In this document: positions 24,396 through 33,594 of the stretch, piece by piece
Position numbering within the stretch: the stretch's first letter is position 1
Layout: each line of letters starts with the position of its first letter
DNA from: Chloroflexota bacterium
GTDB lineage: Bacteria; Chloroflexota; Limnocylindria; Limnocylindrales; CSP1-4
DNA: 64,000 nucleotides
Direction: 5' to 3'
Assembly: GCA_005883615.1 (NCBI GenBank)
Contig: VBEC01000021.1
Coordinates: 1-64,000 of the forward strand
The notes under the pieces: generated by a model
Told to the model about the DNA's origin: nothing
Databases searched by the model: none
Seen by the model: the letters and a program-made list of their open reading frames with translations, nothing else
Made by a program: the position numbers and the translations under genes

Positions 24396-25183
24396 CAGAT
24401 GATCCTCCGCTCGGCGAGGAAGGCCACGACCTGGTCGGCGGCGACATCGGCCGGTTCGCGAACGACGCGAGTGGCCGCTCGCGGCGGGGGCGGGGTGGAT
24501 TCGAGCACCTTGGTGCCCGAGGCCGCGCCACCGACTGCCTGCCCACCTAGATCAAGGTCCGCCAGGGATCGGGTCACGATCTCCTTAGACCGGGCGGCCA
24601 TGATCCCCTTGAGTGACGGGTAACGCGGCTCCCCGAGCGCCTGGGTGCAGACGACCAGCGCCGGCATCGGCGCCTCCAGCACGTCGAAGCCTGTCGGCGA
24701 GATGCGGCGCACTCTCACCTGGCCCGCCGTTTCGTCCGGTTCGATCTTCGCCGCGTAGGACAGGAGAGGCAGGCCAAGCAGCGCTGCGACGCCCGGACCG
24801 ACGACTCCCGCGCCGCCGTCGGAGGTGTCGGCGCCGGCAAACACCAGGTCGTATTCGAGCGTCTCGAGCGCTGCGGCCAGGACTCGCGCCGTGGAGAGCG
24901 TGTCCGATCCCTCGAGCGAAGAGTCCGTCACCAGGACGCCTCGATGCGCCCCCATCGCGAGCGCCTTGCGCATGGTCTCGGGGGCGTTCGACGGAGCCAT
25001 GGCCAGTACCGTGATCTCGCCGTCTCCCGCTTCGGTCAGCTTGATCGCCGCCTCGAGGGCGTATTCGTCGTTGGCGTTGACCACTGCGGGCACGGCCGCT
25101 CGGTCGAGTCGCATCTCCGCTGTCAGGCGCTCCCCACCCGCCGCGGTGTCGGGGACCGGCTTCATCAGTACGACGATGCGCAC
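24395..25183 (-). CDS. etfB: electron transfer flavoprotein, beta subunit
   Basis: The 262-aa EtfB starts MRIVVLMKPVPDTA and has VNANDEYALEAAIKLTEAGD, the ETF-beta signature around the nucleotide (AMP) site, then VFAGADTSDGGAGVVGPGVA. It forms the ETF dimer with EtfA for fatty acid or amino acid oxidation. It starts 57 nt downstream of the acyl-CoA dehydrogenase gene on the same strand, so the three likely share a transcript. The C-terminal part (ESTPPPPRAATRVV) is a family-typical extension that wraps EtfA. Confidence 0.95.
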   Translation of the reverse strand: MRIVVLMKPVPDTAAGGERLTAEMRLDRAAVPAVVNANDEYALEAAIKLTEAGDGEITVLAMAPSNAPETMRKALAMGAHRGVLVTDSSLEGSDTLSTARVLAAALETLEYDLVFAGADTSDGGAGVVGPGVAALLGLPLLSYAAKIEPDETAGQVRVRRISPTGFDVLEAPMPALVVCTQALGEPRYPSLKGIMAARSKEIVTRSLADLDLGGQAVGGAASGTKVLESTPPPPRAATRVVREPADVAADQVVAFLAERRII

Positions 25184-25240
25184 GAAGCGTGATCCTCCTG
25201 CCAGTTCGATCGGCCGCCGGGCGGCGGCGTTGGCACCTCG

Positions 25241-26425
25241 TCAGTGCGGCTGTCGAGCGAGGAGGGCGCGGGCGACGACAAGCCGTTGGATCTGCTGCGT
25301 GCCTTCGTAGAGCTGGGTGATCTTTGCGTCACGCATCATCCGCTCGACCGGGAACTCGTCGATGTAGCCGTATCCACCGAGTACCTGGACGGCGTCGGTG
25401 GTGACTCGCATCGCGGCGTCTCCGGCCACGAGTTTACACAGGGACGCCCAGCGTCCGGCATCGGCCGAGCCACCCTCGATCTCGGTGCAGGCCTTGTACA
25501 GGAGCTGGCGGGCGGCTTCGGTTGCGGCGTCCATGTCCGCGAGCATGCCCTGGACCATCTGGAGCTCCCCGATCGGCTTGCCGAACTGTTTCCGCTCGGC
25601 CGCGTAGCGGACCGCCACGTCGAGGGCACCCTGGGCAACGCCAACGGCCTGCGCGGCGATGCCGGGGCGCGAGCGCTCGAATGTCTTCATCGCGATCGCG
25701 AAACCCTGGCCTTCATCCCCGAGCCGGTGATCGGCTGGGATGCGCACACGATCGAACGAGAGCTCGGCCGTTGGCGAGCCTCGGATGCCCATCTTGTGCT
25801 CCAGGCGGGACACGCTGAATCCCCGGGAGTCGGACGGGACGACGAAGGCCGACAGGTTCCGGTAGCGAGGTCCCTCCGGATCCGTGACTGCAAAGACGAC
25901 CACCAGGTCCGCCACGCTGCCCTGGCTGATGAAGCGCTTTTCGCCGCTGATGACGTATTCGTCTCCCTCCCGCGTGGCGCGAGTCCGAATCGCGGCCGCG
26001 TCCGAGCCCGCCTCCGATTCGGTGAGGGCAAACGCAATGAGCTTCCGGCCGGCGGCCAGGTCGGGCAGCCAGTGTGTTTTCTGCTCCTGAGTTCCGGCGT
26101 TGCGGATGGGCAGAGACGCGAGCTCCTGGACCGCAAGGATCAGCCCCGAGGTTGCGCAGACCCTGCTGATCTCCTCGATCGCCAGGCAGACCGTCAGGAG
26201 GTCGGCCCCGATGCCGCCGAATCGCTCTTCGAAGGGCAGCGCAAGGATGTCGTGATCCGCCAGGAGGTCCTTGACATCCATCGGGAACTCGGCCGACCGA
26301 TCGATCTCGGCGGCCCGTGGCGAGATGCGTTCGGCGGCGAGCACCCGGACTGCCTCCCGGAGCATCTGCTGCTCTTCGGTCAGCTGGTAGCCGGTGGTCT
26401 GGTTGGTCGCCGTCACCGGCGGCAT
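25241..26425 (-). CDS. acyl-CoA dehydrogenase
   Basis: The 394-aa flavoenzyme has the standard blocks: LTEEQQMLREAVRVLAAERI, ALTESEAGSDAAAIRTRA (FAD/substrate loop), GEKRFISQGSVADL, QVLGGYGYIDEFPVERMMRD and ITQLYEGTQQIQRLVVAR. The Glu in YEGT is the usual catalytic base. It dehydrogenates acyl-CoA and reduces the ETF encoded immediately downstream. ATG 26425 begins the conserved protein; the longer ORF start at 26629 only adds a Cys-rich non-family stretch. Chain-length preference is unknown. Confidence 0.93.
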   Translation of the reverse strand: MPPVTATNQTTGYQLTEEQQMLREAVRVLAAERISPRAAEIDRSAEFPMDVKDLLADHDILALPFEERFGGIGADLLTVCLAIEEISRVCATSGLILAVQELASLPIRNAGTQEQKTHWLPDLAAGRKLIAFALTESEAGSDAAAIRTRATREGDEYVISGEKRFISQGSVADLVVVFAVTDPEGPRYRNLSAFVVPSDSRGFSVSRLEHKMGIRGSPTAELSFDRVRIPADHRLGDEGQGFAIAMKTFERSRPGIAAQAVGVAQGALDVAVRYAAERKQFGKPIGELQMVQGMLADMDAATEAARQLLYKACTEIEGGSADAGRWASLCKLVAGDAAMRVTTDAVQVLGGYGYIDEFPVERMMRDAKITQLYEGTQQIQRLVVARALLARQPH

Positions 26426-26558
26426 CCTAGCATCCGGTTTTGCGCACTCGTACGGCGCCGTTCCCTCGCGCGCAGCGCACCGCGGGCCGCAGTACCCTGC
26501 AGGCCGCAGGCTGCAGTCAGGGGGCGTCAGGCTCGTGGCCGCGGCATGAGGGTCCGTC

Positions 26559-26780
26559 ATGGAGCAGACAACCGCATTCGCCCTGATTGTTGCGGCCGTC
26601 ATCGGCATGTTCGGGTTGCTGTTCATCATTCGGCGGCAGCGTCATGAAGTCGAGGACGCCGGCCGAGAGAGCCCCTTCGGGGTATCGACCGAGGGCATGA
26701 AGGTCTGCCCGAAGTGCGGCCGCGGCAACCTCTGGACGGACGCGAGCTGCATCTACTGCGGCACCCACCTGAAGGGCTGA
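26559..26780 (+). CDS. small membrane protein with zinc ribbon
   Basis: This 73-aa protein has one N-terminal membrane helix (about 6-26, FALIVAAVIGMFGLLFII), a polar linker, and a C-terminal double CxxC ribbon (VCPKCGRGN and CIYCGTH). The four Cys should bind zinc. It is read away from the acyl-CoA dehydrogenase gene and converges with etfD. Role unknown. Confidence 0.75.
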   Translation: MEQTTAFALIVAAVIGMFGLLFIIRRQRHEVEDAGRESPFGVSTEGMKVCPKCGRGNLWTDASCIYCGTHLKG

Positions 26781-26813
26781 GGGCACCGGTTCGGCGTTTC
26801 CCCGCGACGCGCC

Positions 26814-28931
26814 CTACTGAAGGACGGAGAGACGGCGTCCCCCTTCAGCAGGGATTGCGCTCTCGGCCAGGAGCTCGGCGATGTCGGCGATCGAGACCGG
26901 GTCCTCCGTGCCCGGACCGCGACCGGCGTCTGCGAGGCCGTCCTTGAGCATGACCATGCAGAACGGACAGGCCACCGCCACGGTCTCGGCCCCCGTCGCG
27001 AGTGCCTGGCGGGTGCGCTCCTGGTTGATACGCGTTCCGCGCGTCTCCTCCATCCACATTCGACCGCCGCCGGCGCCGCAGCAGAACGTATTCCGGCCGT
27101 GGCGTTCCATCTCCTCGAGCTGGAGCCCCGGCACCGCCGCCAGGGCGTCGCGCGGCGCGGACTCGATTCCGTTGTAGCGCGTGAGGTAGCACGGATCGTG
27201 ATAGGTCACCTTGCCGGCAACCGCGCCGTCTTCACCGATCCGCAGCCGGCCGGAGGTCAGCAATCGGTCCAGGTATACGGAGTGATGAACGACCTCGAAC
27301 GAACCACCCAACTGGCCGTATTCGTTGCCGATGACGTTGAAGCAGTGCGGGCATGCGGTCACGATCGTGCGCTCGTTCATGCCGTAGCGGTTCAGCGTTT
27401 CGACGTTGCCCGATGCGAGGATCTGATAGAGGTAGTCGTTGCCCATGCGTCGAGCCGGATCGCCGGTGCACGACTCCTCCTGACCGAGGATGGCGAAGCG
27501 CACACCGGCCGCGTTGAGGCACGTCGCGAATGCCCGGGCGACCCGCCGATTGCGCTCGTCGAAGGCGGCCGCACAGCCGACCCAGTAGAGCACCTCGATT
27601 TCGTCGAGCCGGCCGTCGGCCGCAAGCGAGGCGACTGTTGGCACCTCGAAGGGCAGGCCGCGTGTCCAGTCGGTTCGGGTCGAGCGGGGCTGGCCCCACG
27701 GGTTGCCGACACCCTCCATGTTCCGCATCGCGCCGGCCATTTCCTGCGGAAAGCGACTCTCGTCGAGGACGAGGTTGCGACGCAGTCCCACGATCTTGTC
27801 GACGTGCTCGATGAGCACCGGGCAGGCCTCGACGCATGCGCCACAGGTCACGCAATCCCAGACCGCATCGAAGGGAATGGCGGTGTCGACGATCGGACGG
27901 GCAAGGAGCTCCGGCCGGACGCCGTCCGTCAGGCCATACGTCTCCCGCACCGAAGGGCTGTTCGGGATCAGCGGGACGCCCTCCTCGGCGTCTGCCGCCA
28001 TGTCGCGGATGCCCATGATGAAGGTCTTCGGGTTGAGCGGCTTTCCGGTGGCCCAGGCCGGGCAGGCAGCCTGGCAGCGCCCGCACTCGGTGCAGGTAAA
28101 TCCGTCGAGGAGGTCTTTCCAGCCGAGGTCCTGGAGGGTCTTGAGACCGAACGTCGCGTCCTCGCGTTCGAGATCCATCGAAGGCAGCTCGCCCCGCGGC
28201 GCCAGCTTCCGGAAATAGATGTTGAAGAAGCTCGTGACGATGTGGAGGTGCTTGCTGTAGGGCAGATACACCAGGAACAGCGCGACCAGCGCGATGTGCG
28301 CCCACCAAAGCGAGATGAATCCGGTCTCGACGCCACCCGGCCTCAGGATCGAGCGGAACGGGACTGCCAGGGCCGAAGCGACGAACGCACCCGGCTGGTC
28401 GCCATAGCGCGCGAACTCGAATGCCTGCGCGAGCAGCTCCGTCGCGACGACCCCGCCGATCAGCGCAAGGATGACGAGCGCATCCGTCGTGTACGTCAGG
28501 CGCGCCGGCCGGGTCACGAGGCGCCGGAAAAAGGCATACCCGATTGCCACCAGGACGATGACCGTCACGACGTTCTGGAGTGCCGAGACCGCCGTCCAGA
28601 GCAGGCTATCGAGCGGCCACGAGAGCACCGCCTGGATGAACCCACCCGTGACGGCGTTGGCCGTACCGACCGTCAGCAGCACGAACCCCCAGAAAATGCC
28701 CCAATGCATCAGTGCCGCGCGAGGGTCCTTGAACATCCGGGTCTGGATGAGCGCGTACTCCACGACGCCCCACAACCGCGCCGGGATGTTGCCCGAGACG
28801 GTCGACGGTCCAGCGACCGCGAAGACCCGCAGGTGGCGGGCCATCACCAGCGCGAAGATCACCGCAGCTCCATAGAACAGCGGAAACACCAGCGGGTAGG
28901 CGGGGACGTGTTCGAACGGGCCGAACAGCAC
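26814..28931 (-). CDS. membrane Fe-S oxidoreductase, EtfD/EMO type (ETF:menaquinone oxidoreductase)
   Basis: The 705-aa protein has six or so N-terminal helices resembling the NarI cytochrome b domain (about 1-245). Two 4Fe-4S motifs follow, CTECGRCQAACPAW (about 280) and CVTCGACVEACPVL (about 365). Then come two CCG-type domains, EESCTGDPARR with TACPHCFNVI and DPCYLTRYNG with FCCGAGGGRMW. This architecture matches mycobacterial EtfD and the proposed ETF:menaquinone oxidoreductase. It probably carries electrons from EtfAB to quinone during beta-oxidation. It follows mogA by 14 nt. Confidence 0.88.
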   Translation of the reverse strand: MLFGPFEHVPAYPLVFPLFYGAAVIFALVMARHLRVFAVAGPSTVSGNIPARLWGVVEYALIQTRMFKDPRAALMHWGIFWGFVLLTVGTANAVTGGFIQAVLSWPLDSLLWTAVSALQNVVTVIVLVAIGYAFFRRLVTRPARLTYTTDALVILALIGGVVATELLAQAFEFARYGDQPGAFVASALAVPFRSILRPGGVETGFISLWWAHIALVALFLVYLPYSKHLHIVTSFFNIYFRKLAPRGELPSMDLEREDATFGLKTLQDLGWKDLLDGFTCTECGRCQAACPAWATGKPLNPKTFIMGIRDMAADAEEGVPLIPNSPSVRETYGLTDGVRPELLARPIVDTAIPFDAVWDCVTCGACVEACPVLIEHVDKIVGLRRNLVLDESRFPQEMAGAMRNMEGVGNPWGQPRSTRTDWTRGLPFEVPTVASLAADGRLDEIEVLYWVGCAAAFDERNRRVARAFATCLNAAGVRFAILGQEESCTGDPARRMGNDYLYQILASGNVETLNRYGMNERTIVTACPHCFNVIGNEYGQLGGSFEVVHHSVYLDRLLTSGRLRIGEDGAVAGKVTYHDPCYLTRYNGIESAPRDALAAVPGLQLEEMERHGRNTFCCGAGGGRMWMEETRGTRINQERTRQALATGAETVAVACPFCMVMLKDGLADAGRGPGTEDPVSIADIAELLAESAIPAEGGRRLSVLQ

Positions 28932-28945
28932 GCTGCCTCTCGCGG

Positions 28946-29512
28946 TCAGTCGGGTCTGCGGCCGGCGACCTGGTCCAGATCGCCGACGAGGAGGTCTGCG
29001 CGCCCGATCCGCGCCTGGTGGTCGAACGGTCCGGCGAGAGTTTCGAGCGCGTGCGGGAGCACTGCCACGATCGCGTCGAGCGACTCGATGGCGCCCTTCG
29101 GACTGCCGGGCAGGTTGACCAACAAGCTCCGACCACGAACCCCCACCACTCCGCGCGACAGGTCGGCCATCGGCGTGTGCCGGCGACCCTCGGCTCGCAT
29201 GGCTTCGGCCAGGCCCGGCACCGCGTAGTCGAGCACGGAGGATGTCGCCTGGGGGGTGACGTCGCGAGGCGTCAGGCCCGTGCCCCCGGTCGTGATCACG
29301 AGCCGATGCCGAGCGGCGCCCGCGACCAGGGCCTCGGCGATCAGCGCCTCCTCGTCGGGCACGACCTCGCGAGTGACGACGAGGCCGAGACCTTCCAGGC
29401 GCGTGCCGACTTCCTCGCCCGATGCGTCGTCACGCTCGCCCGCGGCGCTTCGGTCGCTGACTGTCAGAACGAGCGCGGTCAGCCCGCCAAGGGGGCCCCC
29501 CGGATCGCTCAC
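28946..29512 (-). CDS. molybdopterin adenylyltransferase-like protein (MogA/MoaB)
   Basis: The 188-aa protein has the MoCF-binding fold: LTALVLTVSDRSAAGERDD at the start, VITTGGTGLTPRDVTPQAT (the nucleotide/molybdopterin loop) and LLVNLPGSPKGAIESLDAI. It activates molybdopterin by adenylation before MoeA inserts molybdate. GTG 29512 (VSDPGGPLGG) gives the normal family length; the track start at 29710 is over-extended. It lies between moaC and etfD. Whether it is functionally MogA or MoaB cannot be separated by sight. Confidence 0.88.
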   Translation of the reverse strand: MSDPGGPLGGLTALVLTVSDRSAAGERDDASGEEVGTRLEGLGLVVTREVVPDEEALIAEALVAGAARHRLVITTGGTGLTPRDVTPQATSSVLDYAVPGLAEAMRAEGRRHTPMADLSRGVVGVRGRSLLVNLPGSPKGAIESLDAIVAVLPHALETLAGPFDHQARIGRADLLVGDLDQVAGRRPD

Positions 29513-29540
29513 TGCGGGACCATGGCGCGGCAGATCTCGA

Positions 29541-30194
29541 TCATAGTCCGCTGGGGCGCCGGCTCGGGCGCGGGAGGCGGCCGGCCATCCGTTCCGACGT
29601 CCGTTTCGGACGGGCGGCAGTTGGATCGCGATCGCGCAGCCACTCGCCGCTCGTGCCGCCTGATTTCGCGAGCAGACGAACCGAACGGATCTCGACGCCT
29701 CGCTCGACACCCTTGACCATGTCGTAGATCGTCAGCGCGGCGATCGACACGGCAGTCAAGGCTTCCATCTCGACCCCGGTTGGACCAACCGTGGCGGCCT
29801 CGGCGCGAACCCGCAACGCGCCGGCAGCGCGATCCGGGGTCACTGTTACGACGAGATCGGTCAGGGCGATCGGATGACAGAGCGGAATGAGATCCGAGGT
29901 GCGCTTGCCGCCCATGACGCCGGCCAGCTCGGCGACCGACAGTACGTCGCCCTTTGGGCCGCCACCATCGATCACGAGGCTCAAGGTCTCCTGGGACAGC
30001 CCTACGACCGCCTCGGCGACGGCCCTCCGGGCGGTTGCCGGTTTCTCGCTCACGTCGACCATCCGGGGCCGCCCGGCCCGATCGACGTGCGTCAGGCGGC
30101 GCCGGTCGGCTCGAGTTTCGGACGGGTTGAAGAACGACCCGGTCGGAGCCCGCGTCGCCGGCGCTCGTTTCGGGCGCACTCGATCGGCACTCAT
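29541..30194 (-). CDS. moaC: cyclic pyranopterin monophosphate synthase
   Basis: The 217-aa MoaC makes cyclic pyranopterin monophosphate, the second step of molybdenum cofactor synthesis. Signatures are LTHVDRAGRPRMVDVS, KRTSDLIPLCHPIALT, TVGPTGVEMEALTAVSIA and IYDMVKGVERG followed by LLAKSGG, with the catalytic Asp and Lys. An N-terminal basic extension of about 34 residues and a basic C-terminal tail exceed the usual 160 aa. ATG 30194 overlaps the moeA stop. No moaA is visible here. Confidence 0.93.
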   Translation of the reverse strand: MSADRVRPKRAPATRAPTGSFFNPSETRADRRRLTHVDRAGRPRMVDVSEKPATARRAVAEAVVGLSQETLSLVIDGGGPKGDVLSVAELAGVMGGKRTSDLIPLCHPIALTDLVVTVTPDRAAGALRVRAEAATVGPTGVEMEALTAVSIAALTIYDMVKGVERGVEIRSVRLLAKSGGTSGEWLRDRDPTAARPKRTSERMAGRLPRPSRRPSGL

Positions 30195-31507
30195 CGGTCC
30201 AGCCACCAGAGCTCGACCTCGGTCCCCGCGTCCACGCCATCGACATCCTCCGGGATGATGGCCAGGGCCTCAGCGGCGGCGAGCGCGCTGATGACATGAC
30301 TCCCCTGCCCGCCCGCGAGGCGTACTGGGACGCGCCCACGTTCGTCACGAACGATTCTTCCCTCCTGATCGCGCTGGGCCACGACGCGAAGATACGCTCG
30401 CCGGCCGGGGCTCTTCTTCGCCTCACCGAGCAGAACCGCTCGATCCACCTGGCGGCCGAGCTCACAGTCTCCAGCCAGTTTCCGGATCGCGGGCCGGACG
30501 AAGAGCTCGAACGTGACGAACGTCGAAACCGGGTTGCCTGGCAGTCCGAACAGCAGCACCGGCGGATCATTCGAGCGCTTCGCAAGCCCGAAGGCAAACG
30601 GCTTGCCGGGCTGCACGGCGACCCGCCAGAGGTCGACCGTTCCGAGTGCGCCAAATGCCTCGCGTACCACGTCGTATGGCCCGACCGATACGCCACCGCT
30701 GACGATGATCGCGTCGGCGGTCGCAACACCCTGGGCCAGTCGGTCGCGGACATCGGCGAGCCGGTCCTGCGCGATCCCGAGATCGATCGCATCAGCATCC
30801 GACGTCATGACCAGCGCGCGAAGGCCGGGGCCGTTCGCGTCCGGGATCCCGGCGGCTCCAAGCGGCTGCCCCGGTGCGCGAATCTCGTCGCCGGTGGCCA
30901 GCACAGCAACGCGCGGTCGCCGGCGAACGAGGACGCGGTCCACGGCCGAACCCGCCAGCAGGGAAATCCGCGCGGGATTGAGGGTCATCCCCGGGTCGAG
31001 AAGCCGGTCACCTCCCGCGAGATCGCTTCCCGCTTGCCGGATCGAGCCACCCACTGTCACGGCGCGATACACCGCGACGCGTGCCGGGAGCGGGCCCGTG
31101 GCATCCCGACCGCGCGGACCCGTGGCCCCTCCGTCGGCGCCCACGGGGGTCGTCTCCTCGACGGGCACGACGGCGTCGGCACCTTCCGGGAGAGGAGCCC
31201 CCGTCGCGATGCGGACGGCCGTGCCGCGGCCGACCACTCGATCAGGCGCCGAGCCGGCTCGAACCTCGCCAACCACCGCCAGAACCACGGGACTCGTCTC
31301 CTGTGCACCTGCCACGTCAGCCGACCGAATCGCATAGCCGTCCATCGCGCTGTTGTCCCACGGGGGCAGGGCCGTCGCGCTGATCGCCGGCTCGGCGAGC
31401 ACGCGGCCCAGCGCGTCGCCCACCGCCACCCGTTCCGTGGACACAGGTCCCTCGATCGTCGCGAGGATTCGATCCAGCGCCTCCTCGACCGACAGGAGAT
31501 CGTTCAC
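30191..31507 (-). CDS. moeA: molybdopterin molybdenumtransferase
   Basis: The 438-aa MoeA has the N-terminal PPWDNSAMDGYAIRSAD block (substrate site), an internal domain II, the MoCF fold with IVSGGVSVGPYDVVREAF and FGLPGNPVSTFVTFELFVRP, and a C-terminal barrel (domain IV). It inserts molybdate into adenylylated molybdopterin. GTG 31507 overlaps the upstream protease stop (GTGA). An insertion with VPVEETTPVGADGGATGPRG lengthens domain I. Together with moaC and mogA it shows that the host makes Moco enzymes. Confidence 0.94.
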   Translation of the reverse strand: MNDLLSVEEALDRILATIEGPVSTERVAVGDALGRVLAEPAISATALPPWDNSAMDGYAIRSADVAGAQETSPVVLAVVGEVRAGSAPDRVVGRGTAVRIATGAPLPEGADAVVPVEETTPVGADGGATGPRGRDATGPLPARVAVYRAVTVGGSIRQAGSDLAGGDRLLDPGMTLNPARISLLAGSAVDRVLVRRRPRVAVLATGDEIRAPGQPLGAAGIPDANGPGLRALVMTSDADAIDLGIAQDRLADVRDRLAQGVATADAIIVSGGVSVGPYDVVREAFGALGTVDLWRVAVQPGKPFAFGLAKRSNDPPVLLFGLPGNPVSTFVTFELFVRPAIRKLAGDCELGRQVDRAVLLGEAKKSPGRRAYLRVVAQRDQEGRIVRDERGRVPVRLAGGQGSHVISALAAAEALAIIPEDVDGVDAGTEVELWWLDR

Positions 31508-32778
31508 GACGGCGCCTCCGGAGGTTTGTCCGGGGGGTCGTTCGGCCGCTTGGTGGAATCCGGCCCGGGACGTCCCTGCCGGCCGGTGTTCCACGGGCGC
31601 GGCACGGCGCTCGCCACCGACAACCACGCTCTCCGCCCGGCCGATGGGCTTCCGGCTCGCTCCGTGGCGCGACGCTGGATCGCCGCTACGACCGAGCGGC
31701 GCGTGAGGACGCCCAGCAACCCTGCACCCTCGCTCACCGGCAGCCCGTCGACACCGGTTCGTCGAAGCTCCTCGAGGCCTGCCCGCATTGGCAATTCAGG
31801 GGCGAGAATGGGTAAGACGGGCGCCCCGACCATGATCTGCTCGGCTCGCGTCGTTGGCCATCGGCGGCGAGCGATTCGGCGCAGGTCGGACACGCCGATC
31901 AGTCCCAGTAACGAATCGCCGCGCATCACCGCCAGGCTCGAGGCATCCGCGCGGTCGAGGTACTGACCCGCGAACGTATCGAGGGTGAGCTGCGGCGAGA
32001 CGGACGGTGTATCCCGTTCCATGACCTCGTCCACACGCAGGCCCTCGAGCAGATCCTCGATCGCGGCGCGCCGGTCGAGACCGCGCGCGGCGCTGCCCAG
32101 GAACCAGCCGCTTACGACGAGCATGACGCTCGTCAGCGCATCGCCCATGACGCTGACCACGAGACCGATCCCGATCAGGACGTAGCCGACGAGGCGCCCG
32201 ACGAGCACCGCCACCCGGCTCCCGCGTCGCTCGTCGCCCGTGTACTCCCACGCAACCGCGCGCAGGATTCGGCCGCCATCCAGTGGGTAGGCGGGGACCA
32301 GGTGGAGGAGGCCCAGGCCGGTGTTGAGAATACCCAGCAGGAAGGCCGCTTCCACGAACGGAACCCGGATGTCGTTGACAGCCAGCGCGGCGGCCACGAG
32401 TGACAGGCCGATCGCCAGACTCGCCAGGGGGCCGGCGGCGGCGATCCACGCTTCGTCCCGCGGTCGCCCTGCGGCCTGGTCGATGAGGGCGGCCCCGCCG
32501 AAGAACAGCAGATTGATGGGCGCGACCGGGACGCCCCGGCGTCGAGCCGTGATCCCATGCGCCAGCTCGTGGACCAGGACAGAACCGAGGAAAGCGAAGG
32601 CGGCCACCAGCCCGACCCCCCAGCGGACCTGGGCCGGCACGTTCGGGCTCAGCTCGCCCACCTCCGTAGCGGCCACTGCGGTGATTACGGCCAGGATCAG
32701 GATCCAGACCGGGTGTATCCGGATCTCGATGCCCATGATCCGCGCGACGGGGACCCCACCGACCGGCCGGAGCGTCAT
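31504..32778 (-). CDS. site-2 protease (M50) with CBS domains
   Basis: The 424-aa membrane protease has HELAHGITARRRGVPV (HExxH in a helix, about 66) and the second metal motif VPAYPLDGGRILRAVAW (about 160), the S2P/M50 pair, within about six helices. Two CBS domains follow (about 245-370: VDEVMERDTPSVSPQLT, LGLIGVSDLRRIARR, GVDGLPVSEGAGLLGVLTR), which usually bind adenyl nucleotides. A Pro/Arg-rich tail ends it. It may cut a membrane regulator in an energy-sensitive way. ATG 32778 overlaps the DUF1461 stop. Confidence 0.9.
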   Translation of the reverse strand: MTLRPVGGVPVARIMGIEIRIHPVWILILAVITAVAATEVGELSPNVPAQVRWGVGLVAAFAFLGSVLVHELAHGITARRRGVPVAPINLLFFGGAALIDQAAGRPRDEAWIAAAGPLASLAIGLSLVAAALAVNDIRVPFVEAAFLLGILNTGLGLLHLVPAYPLDGGRILRAVAWEYTGDERRGSRVAVLVGRLVGYVLIGIGLVVSVMGDALTSVMLVVSGWFLGSAARGLDRRAAIEDLLEGLRVDEVMERDTPSVSPQLTLDTFAGQYLDRADASSLAVMRGDSLLGLIGVSDLRRIARRRWPTTRAEQIMVGAPVLPILAPELPMRAGLEELRRTGVDGLPVSEGAGLLGVLTRRSVVAAIQRRATERAGSPSAGRRAWLSVASAVPRPWNTGRQGRPGPDSTKRPNDPPDKPPEAPS

Positions 32779-33485
32779 CGCGCGTCTTCCAGGCTGGACG
32801 ACAGGCTGCCGGGTGTCGCGACGGGTCGGGAATCGGGCGGCTCGGTAGCTCGGCGGCCGGCGAGTCTCCTCACCACCAGACAGAGCACGAGGCCCACGAC
32901 GGCGAGCGCGATCGAAGTATCGGTCCAGAACTTGGCGGGGAACAGCTGGACGAGCCGCTCGGTGCGAGGGTCGAACGTGTAGCTTCCACCCGCGAAGAAG
33001 ACCCGATGAAAAAGGTCGAACATCGCGTCGAACGCGAAGGCGAACAGGACCCCGCCGGCGACGATCAGGAGAGCGAGTGCCGTCGCTCCTCTGCGCACGG
33101 CGCGCCAGTACCATCCCGCGCCCCGACTCGCAGCCCCGACGACGGCCAGGATGGCCGCAGCGATGAGCGTCACGAGCCCGAGCCCGAGCAGGACCGTCCG
33201 CACGTCGGCGAGGTGCGCTCGCTCCCGCAGGTCGAAGACAGGCTGGCCACCGACCGCCTGGTCGAATGACGGCGGCCCGAGGTAGATCTGGTCGAGGACC
33301 GAATTCGTAACAGTGTGGACCTCGTCGCGCGTGAAGCCAGTCCAGGCGTCGGCCTGCGCTCGATCCTGTTCCAGCGCCACGTAAGCGGGGTTGAAGAAGA
33401 AGGCGACCATGACAGCCACGATCACGACTGGCATCGCCAGGGCGACCAGCTCGGCCCCGGCACGGCGAGCCAGCATTCGACTCAT
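32775..33485 (-). CDS. DUF1461 (TIGR01906-like) integral membrane protein
   Basis: The 236-aa protein has four hydrophobic segments (about 14-32, 95-115, 130-152, 190-208). The region between the last two contains FDLFHRVFFAGGSYTFDPRTERLVQLFP, split here for reading, which resembles the FDP and LxPxxF blocks of DUF1461. Function is unknown; the family occurs in Firmicutes and Chloroflexota. It is the first gene of the six-gene operon leading to etfD. Confidence 0.78.
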   Translation of the reverse strand: MSRMLARRAGAELVALAMPVVIVAVMVAFFFNPAYVALEQDRAQADAWTGFTRDEVHTVTNSVLDQIYLGPPSFDQAVGGQPVFDLRERAHLADVRTVLLGLGLVTLIAAAILAVVGAASRGAGWYWRAVRRGATALALLIVAGGVLFAFAFDAMFDLFHRVFFAGGSYTFDPRTERLVQLFPAKFWTDTSIALAVVGLVLCLVVRRLAGRRATEPPDSRPVATPGSLSSSLEDAR

Positions 33486-33594
33486 ACGGTCGATGGTAGC
33501 CCCCGCCGGTCGGGTCTGCGGTGTGTGGCCCGGAGGATTCGGCTGTCGCCCAGAGATATGCGGGACCGCCCCGACCCTGAGACCGGCTTTCTGC

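Noticed and set aside
27099-29228. 709-aa plus-strand ORF
   Set aside because: Runs antisense to etfD and mogA, Arg/His/Asp-rich, no family features.
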